Assembly: GCA_011037195.1 (NCBI GenBank)
Contig: JAAEAF010004394.1
Location: 24,104 to 88,103 of the forward strand
From: Triatoma infestans
Taxonomy: Eukaryota > Arthropoda > Insecta > Hemiptera > Reduviidae
DNA: 64,000 bases
Direction: 5' to 3'
The first letter of the stretch is position 1. Every line of letters starts with the position of its first letter. The translations under genes and the position numbers were made by a program. The notes under the pieces are model-generated. The model searched no databases and had not been told where the DNA came from. It worked only from the letters and a program-made list of their open reading frames with translations. Of this stretch, positions 58,332-64,000 are shown in pieces.

Positions 58332-59333
58332 TCTGGTGTGAAACACTCACACAACTTTCTCTTACTCCAGTTCTCAAAATTATAATTGACAAATTTTATA
58401 GTTTATGAACCAAATTTAATGAAATTCGTCGAAAATTGAAAAAACTGTCCAGTAAAAGCGCACATCCGGTTTACTAATTTTCTTGAAACTCGGAATTTCA
58501 GCCATCTTTTTATTTCTAATTAATTATATTTGGACGATAGAATTGTATAATCAACTATGATAGCACTTTAGAGAAAAACATTACCCCATCCCTCCTCTAA
58601 AAGTGCCCTTAAAAGAATTTTCCCAGAGAAATGTTTTAAATAAAAGTTGTAGATCTTTGCATGTTTAATTTATATACGAAGTTTAAAAAAAAATCGTCGG
58701 AGCCATTTTTGAGAAAATTGCGAAAAAGTGAATAAATCATTTAGTAAAGTGGTAAAGTAAACGCACTTCCGGTTATCCGATTTTTTTTTCAAACTCGAAT
58801 TTCAACAACATATTTAATTGTAATTAACATTATTTAGATGACAGAATGTCTAATAAACTGAAATAACACTTTAGATGGAAACCTAACCCCCACCCCCTCC
58901 CCCAAAAGTGCCCTTTAATGCATTTTTCCGGCGAAATGTTTCAAATAAAAGTTGTAGCTCTTGTATGTGTGGTTGATGTTCAAGTTTAAAGAAAATCGTC
59001 GGAGCCATTTTTGAGAAAATCGCAAAATAAAAAAAAAAATCCAACTAGTAAAGTGGTACTTCCGGTTGAGGAATTTTGACAGATAACGTACTGTCAGATC
59101 CCATGGTGATACCTAAACGGAATATCAAGTTTCAACTTTCTACGTTTTTCGTTTTTGAGCTATGCTGTTCACATACATAACATGACATACATACACATAC
59201 ACCACACACCAGACCATTGCTAAAAACTACTTTTTTGGACTCAGGACCTCAAAACGGATATTTCCGGTGAAAACTCGATATCGAAAATTTGACACGATTA
59301 AATACTTCCTCTTACTGGGAGTAAGAGAAAGTA
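58332..59333 (+). mobile_element. Modular hairpin-ended repeat, three-module copy
   Basis: About 1.0 kb, from CTGGTGTGAAACACTCACAC to CTTCCTCTTACTGGGAGTAA. Modules at GCGCACATCCGGTTTAC, ACGCACTTCCGGTTATCC and GTGGTACTTCCGGTTGAGG. The middle module is the one missing from the 37391 copy. An ACATACATAACATGACATAC expansion near 59170-59210 is specific to this copy. Confidence 0.8.
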
Positions 59334-59929
59334 ATTATAGAGATCTTCATAATTTTTTAATATTTTTATATATTTAAAAAAAATGATAATTATTGAGAAG
59401 TTATTTTACGAAAAAAAAATGACAAAAAATAAAGTAGTACTTCCCGGTAAACTACTTTTCTTTTTTTTTAACATTTTAATTCTCCTTAATATTTAAATAT
59501 ATTGAAAGGAAATGACCTTTTAGAAAAATTAAAAAAAAAATAAAATAAAAAAACTTAGAATTCCCCACCACCCCATTTTTCAGACACATTTTAAATGAAT
59601 TTCCCCAGAAAAATATTATCTTATAAAATGGCTGCTCTTTCTTAAAAATTATTATTTTTTTTTCAATAAACTTTTGTTTAAGGTTCCTAAAACCCCATCA
59701 ATCATCTTTAGTTGATGTTAAAAAAAAAAAAAAATTCTAAAAAATTAATGTGTTTATATGAAAATGGGGGTTAAATTACCGAAGTAAAAGATATAAAAAA
59801 TTTTTTAGTTTAATGAATATCTATTTCTTAAAATGTTTTAATGAAATTCAAAGTTCACTAATGGCGAAATATTTTGAACAGAAATTGTTAGTGAAATATT
59901 ATTATTATCATTATTATTATTATTTGTCT

Positions 59930-60215
59930 GTGGGGAGGGACCAAACCCTACGCTATCCAAAGCCACAGTGGGCCCATATAGCTACCCCAAGAAAACAACA
60001 ACAAGCCGGGTCTATAAGAAAAATCCAGACCCGGATTTAATCCATCTAAAATTCACCGCAGTCCGAATAAATCGGACAATAACCTTAAGCGGAAATAGCC
60101 TAAGCTCTTCCACAGACATCCTATCCCGTCCAAAGGTCCTGAACCTAATTTCCTCACAACTCAGGCAATCAATCATAAGATGGATGGGTGTTTCCTCCTC
60201 TGAATCAGAGTGGAA
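59930..60215 (-). pseudogene. LINE C-terminal fragment
   Basis: Minus strand: HSDSEEETPIHLMIDCLSCE, EIRFRTFGRDRMSVEEL. This matches the C-terminal knuckle-like region of RNase H-bearing LINEs. The plus-strand sequence (ACGCTATCCAAAGCC, AAAGGTCCTGAACCTAATTT) is shared with 39285-39475, so it is the same family. It sits next to a (TTA)n tract at the 3' end. Confidence 0.65.
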
Positions 60216-60464
60216 TAACAACTTAAGTTAGTGAAATAACAACCTGATATAATTTATTAGCCATTAAGCCGAACGAAACTCACTTGTAGCCAACCATCAA
60301 CGAGTATTTTTACAGTTGGAATACGAACAAGACAAGGATGAAAATGATGTTGTCTGGTGGACAAGAACCTTCTGATGCTGATGCTATTGATGGTGAAGAA
60401 AAAAAAAAAAAAAAGAATTAAGGGGGAACTTTCTTGCTGTACCGATATTTTCCACCATTCAATG

Positions 60465-60925
60465 TTATGAAGAAATTTGGTGAGGATAGGTCAAAGAAAG
60501 AACCATTCAATTATGTCAACGTTTCGATAGAGTCTCCTGTCCTTATCAAGGCCTAGATTGTCGTGAAGATGTGGAAAAAGAATTTTTAAACACATACATT
60601 TGTTACATCGAAGAAACATAAATAATGAAAATTGAAAGTTACTAGTTTCTTGTCTTAAATCATTTTCTTGTCTTAATGATTGTCATTGTTTTATTTTTTT
60701 TTTCTGTAGATGATTTAAGACAAGAAACAAGTAACTTTCAATTTTCCTTTTTTTTATGTTTCTGCCATGTAACAAATGTGTAGGTTTAAAAATTCTTTCT
60801 CCATATCTTCATGACTATCTATACATTAAAGCCTTGGATAAAGACAAGAAACTCTGTCGAAACGTTGGGGCATAAAATTGATTGTTTATTTCTTGACCGA
60901 TCCTCACCAAATTTCTTCATAACAT
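60465..60925. mobile_element. Second-type foldback element with GAAACGTTG motifs
   Basis: Arms AAGAAATTTGGTGAGGATAG and complement near 60473 and 60919, and again GAAAGTTACTAGTTTCTTGT against its complement near the centre. Each arm holds a TTGATAAGGAC- or TTGGATAAAGAC-type box followed by a hairpin and TCGAAACGTTG, one on each strand. The architecture copies the hammerhead foldbacks but the box is not a true CTGANGA, so ribozyme function is doubtful. Confidence 0.65.
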
Positions 60926-62018
60926 AATTCATCAACGGTCCAACAAATACTTTTATATCTCACAAAATATTTTTAAAGATTTCTTTGACACTGGGGGAGA
61001 CTGTACTATTGAATAAAGTTATGATAAAATTCTGACTACAATAACGAAATACTTTAAAAAAAGAAGAAGTACTTTTATTGTTAATTTTATTATCCCTTTT
61101 TTTTGTTTTAATTTTATAAAATATAATTTGTACACAGTTGTCACAGTGTTTTTGAAGATCATCTGAAATTAATTGCTCAAACGGGAATCTAAGACGGCTC
61201 TTTGAATATTAATTATAAATAAAAACATTTTGAAATATAGATGGAGATTAATTAAACTTCTATTCCAAATAGAATAGTGAAAGCTCTTGGTAATGAATTT
61301 GAAAAAAACATTAATAGAATGTACCTAAAAGATAATGCCGCCGCTTATATGACCATATTTAGTTTTATATTTTGAATTGTTATTGTTGATTGCTGTTAAG
61401 TGTTTACAATTGTTCTATTGTACTAGTAAATTGTTAGAAATAGTTTTCTTACTAAATAAATCATTGCATTATATTACTGCGAATTTGTTATATTTGTATA
61501 TTTAATTATTTATATTTATATTACATATTTATTTATGTGTTTATATGTATATACATACACTTATATATTTATTTCTTATATTTATTGTCTATTTATGGTT
61601 TGATCGGCTGTGTCTCATCATCTTAGATATACTACAGAAAAAGGTTCGGCAAAAGTCCGAATTATATAGTGATCTTTGCTTAAACTATAGCTGTTAACCT
61701 TACTTAAGAAAACTGTCTGCTCGGAATTTGGCGATCAGAATGACAACAGGTACTGGAGAACTATTCTACAAAGTTAATATAAAACCTCCTCAGCTATATC
61801 TGTATTCAACTGAAGAAATAATATAGATAATATAAAGAAATATATAAGCAAATAATTATTGTAGTTTTGAGCACTGATTCCACTGAAGAATCAGTTTCAA
61901 CAGAGGAGATTGAATCTCAGTAGCACCATAAGCAGAATATTGGATCAGAAGTTACTGCTAGCTTCACACAAACATAACATGATTGAATTTCAGTCTGGAT
62001 ATATCAAGAAGCACACTG

Positions 62019-62250
62019 AGGGAAGGGAATAGCTAAGTGGTAGCGAATTGGATCTCCCTCGCGGAGGAACTGGGTTTGAGTCCAGCTGTGCTACTCTTAA
62101 ATTTTTTCTTCCTAGGAGCCTCTACAGCTCACTTCCGGTGATGAACAGTGTTGTCTGTAACGAGAGAACACTGTCCGGAGGCCGACAGTGCACTGAGAAG
62201 GCTCCGGGCGCCAATGACCATAGATGTTGATCCGCCTTTAATTAACAAAA
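62019..62250 (+). repeat. tRNA-derived SINE, near full-length
   Basis: TAGCTAAGTGGTAGCGAATT (A box, one base lost), GGTTTGAGTCCAGCTGTGCT (B box with C to T), the shared body CTTCCTAGGAGCCTCTACAG and GCTCCGGGCGCCAATGACCA, and a tail after TTGATCCGCCTTTAATT. Confidence 0.82.
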
Positions 62251-62324
62251 AAAATGATACACTATATGTAACTCAGCTTAGGCTGCCGGACTGGAGTTAC
62301 AGATCAATGGCGGTTTAATCTGTA

Positions 62325-62490
62325 ATGTAATGGTGATATGTATTTGTAGTGGCTTGAGCGGTTTTGTAAAAGGGCCTGTATGTATGTTTGAGAAGGAGTA
62401 ATAAGAATAATTAAGAAAGCACCACTGTTTTTAAAATACATATATTCTCTAAGAGAAATTAAGTACTTTAAATATCACAATAAAAGCTTA
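62325..62490 (+). repeat. Dispersed repeat, second copy of 56650-56840
   Basis: GTGGCTTGAGCGGTTTTGTA, AGGGCCTGTATGTATGTTTG and a shared AT-rich end with AATATCACAA. Confidence 0.6.
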
Positions 62491-62983
62491 TAATAAACTC
62501 TTATAACTTTGAAACTGGTACAGTTCTGATGCGCTCTCCTTGATGTCTAGAACAAGTCTGTCTTGGAAAGAATCTTCTCTTTTGTTCGTTCAGTTCCTCC
62601 CCTGTGATGAGAAGGGGGTAGTATAATGCCATCAAGGTTAATAAACGTTTCCAATAACTGTTTTCTTATACCTGCGTGTACCTTTTTGCAAGGGAATTGT
62701 CAATATCTTGATATTTTTGATTTTTTTTATAAATTAATAGATTTCTATGTTTCTTGCATTCATCATAAATCCAAGATATGGAGCCCATATATGTATGTGT
62801 AGTGGAGAATGGTAGTCGACTACAGTCTTAAACTGTTTGAGAAGGGAGAAGTGAAATGTCCATTACATGTTGAAATTAAATTAGCTTTGTCTTGCAAATA
62901 TTGTTGCATTTTTATTATAAGCAGGTCAGAATTAGTTCCACGCTAGATTCGGCAATCATACTAATATATTTCGATTAATATAT

Positions 62984-63385
62984 TGTAACATTTTTTTTTT
63001 ATATTATAACTACTGCAACTAGTTGCTAAGTGGGTTCGGTTTAGATAAAACACTAAACTTGTAACAACACCAATTTATTGTTCAACACAATAAATTACAA
63101 ATAAAACACTTAAATACACTGTATAAACCAGCAAAAGTTCTCTCAGTTCACTTTTTATTCACTTTTAACAAACGCGCACTCTATTTGTAACAAGACTCAT
63201 TCATTCGAGCTGTTCTTCTCCTATTTACCCACTGGAGAAGATCCTGGAAGGTTGTAGATTCATCTAGGCCGTGGCAGACCGCTGAAGAACAATCCAGAAG
63301 CGCCCCGCTAGCGCTTCCCAGCGGCCTCGAAGGGAACCTGAGGTGCCTGCTTCAGCTCCTAGATGGCACTAGTGTCTGCGTTACA
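62984..63385 (-). mobile_element. Solo LTR, 402 bp
   Basis: Bounded by TGTAAC and GTTACA, with ATAT duplicated at 62980-62983 and 63386-63389. On the minus strand it starts TGTAACGCAGACACTAGTGC, is GC-rich in its first third, and carries an AATAAA signal (GTGAATAAAAAGTG) past the middle. No internal domain, primer site or polypurine tract remains, so it is a product of LTR-LTR recombination. The 4-bp duplication fits Gypsy-type elements, which have 4-6 bp. Confidence 0.7.
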
Positions 63386-63389
63386 ATAT

Positions 63390-64000
63390 ATTCAGGATTA
63401 TGCGATATAGAAACAGTTTTAATTATCTTACTGTACTGGATTTGTAAGCTCTGTTTGTGTAAAAGTTTTTTCGATATTTATCGACTTAGTTTCACACTCC
63501 TTAAAATCGCTTCTGTTTTCCTTGTGTTAATAATAAATCAATGTTACAGTTGGTCATATAAATTGCATATAAAATAAATATGAATAATATATATACAAAT
63601 AATAACTAATTTAACAATAACAACTATAAAGCAGGAAGTGAAATAGTGCAGATAGTTATACAAAGTTGCATGTTTTGCATATCCAGCTCCCTCCCCCCAG
63701 CAGTTTGATGCTCTTTGAAAAGGCCATTTTCTACCCCTTCCTATATTATCTGAAATACATATAATTTCAAATATATAAATATAACATGCAGACCATAAAC
63801 ACGCATGATAAATATATTTAAAGATCATTAGATAAAAACTACTCTACTTGCTCACAGCATATTTTTATAAACAATAATATATCGATTTTTTTGTTTTGTT
63901 TTCCAGGATTTTATCCAAAAATGCTCTAACGTTTTTTCTATAAACTTTGCATCCTAATAACAGCAGTAATTTAGGCATAACATTTTTATTTGAAACATTT
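63390..64000. other. AT-rich stretch at window end, no gene seen
   Basis: No coding frame, RNA gene or repeat copy supported. A 94-codon frame at 63544-63828 (minus) is low-complexity and hydrophobic, with no recognisable motif. Confidence 0.4.

Noticed and set aside
44505..62100. tRNA genes at the A/B-box sites (44510, 47800, 50190, 62025)
   Set aside because: All share the same non-tRNA body and A-rich tail and lack a paired acceptor stem, so they are SINE copies.
1..64000. CRISPR arrays, bacterial operons or rRNA genes
   Set aside because: No regularly spaced direct repeats, no ribosome-binding-site-led gene clusters and no rRNA-like conserved blocks; the window is eukaryotic.

Overview
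This is a eukaryotic, strongly AT-rich window with interrupted genes, canonical GT-AG introns and a dense load of decayed transposable elements. The one recognisable host gene and the repeat types (RTE-like and RNase H-bearing non-LTR elements, mariner and Tigger/pogo DNA transposons, a tRNA-derived SINE, a solo LTR) suggest an insect or another arthropod; the species cannot be named from the sequence.

Region 1 (about 1.6-15 kb, minus strand) is a single multi-exon gene for a kinase-interaction-motif protein tyrosine phosphatase, the PTPRR/STEP/HePTP family whose fly member is PTP-ER. I reconstructed 15 coding exons, with matching phases, from a start codon at 14511 down to a proposed terminal exon at 1656-1741 (about 778 residues; the last exon is the least certain). 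The protein has a short N-terminal segment, one transmembrane helix, a MAPK-docking motif (KIM) and a catalytic domain with all key residues. That domain is split by a Ser/Pro-rich insert of about 231 residues, encoded by four exons, between the WPD loop and the catalytic Cys loop. The four exons total exactly 693 nt with matching flanking phases, so skipping them would restore a normal-size domain. The 5' end carries a spliced 90-codon upstream ORF that overlaps the main start. Introns hold RTE fragments, an 850-bp foldback repeat and a MITE-like element.

Region 2 (about 15-37 kb) lies upstream of the gene and contains repeats: a mariner with long terminal inverted repeats (19.6-20.6 kb), a Tigger/pogo copy (24.8-26.0 kb), a fragment of a retrotransposon C-terminal domain (26.3-26.7 kb), several RTE tails, and three related foldback elements (28.1, 29.8 and 31.4 kb). 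Two of these carry hammerhead-ribozyme-like motifs in their arms; two were inserted into RTE copies and kept target-site duplications.

Region 3 (about 37-64 kb) is gene-free as far as I can see. It has full and partial copies of an approximately 0.7-1.0 kb repeat family with terminal hairpins and a variable number of internal modules, four tRNA-SINE copies, RNase H-domain LINE fragments, a mariner with a 310-bp internal triplication nested in a copy of the modular repeat, an RTE 3' end with a TAA tail, a second type of foldback element, and a solo LTR with a 4-bp target duplication. The undescribed-looking material is the ribozyme-bearing foldback family and the modular hairpin-ended repeat; the phosphatase insert cassette is the most interesting host feature.
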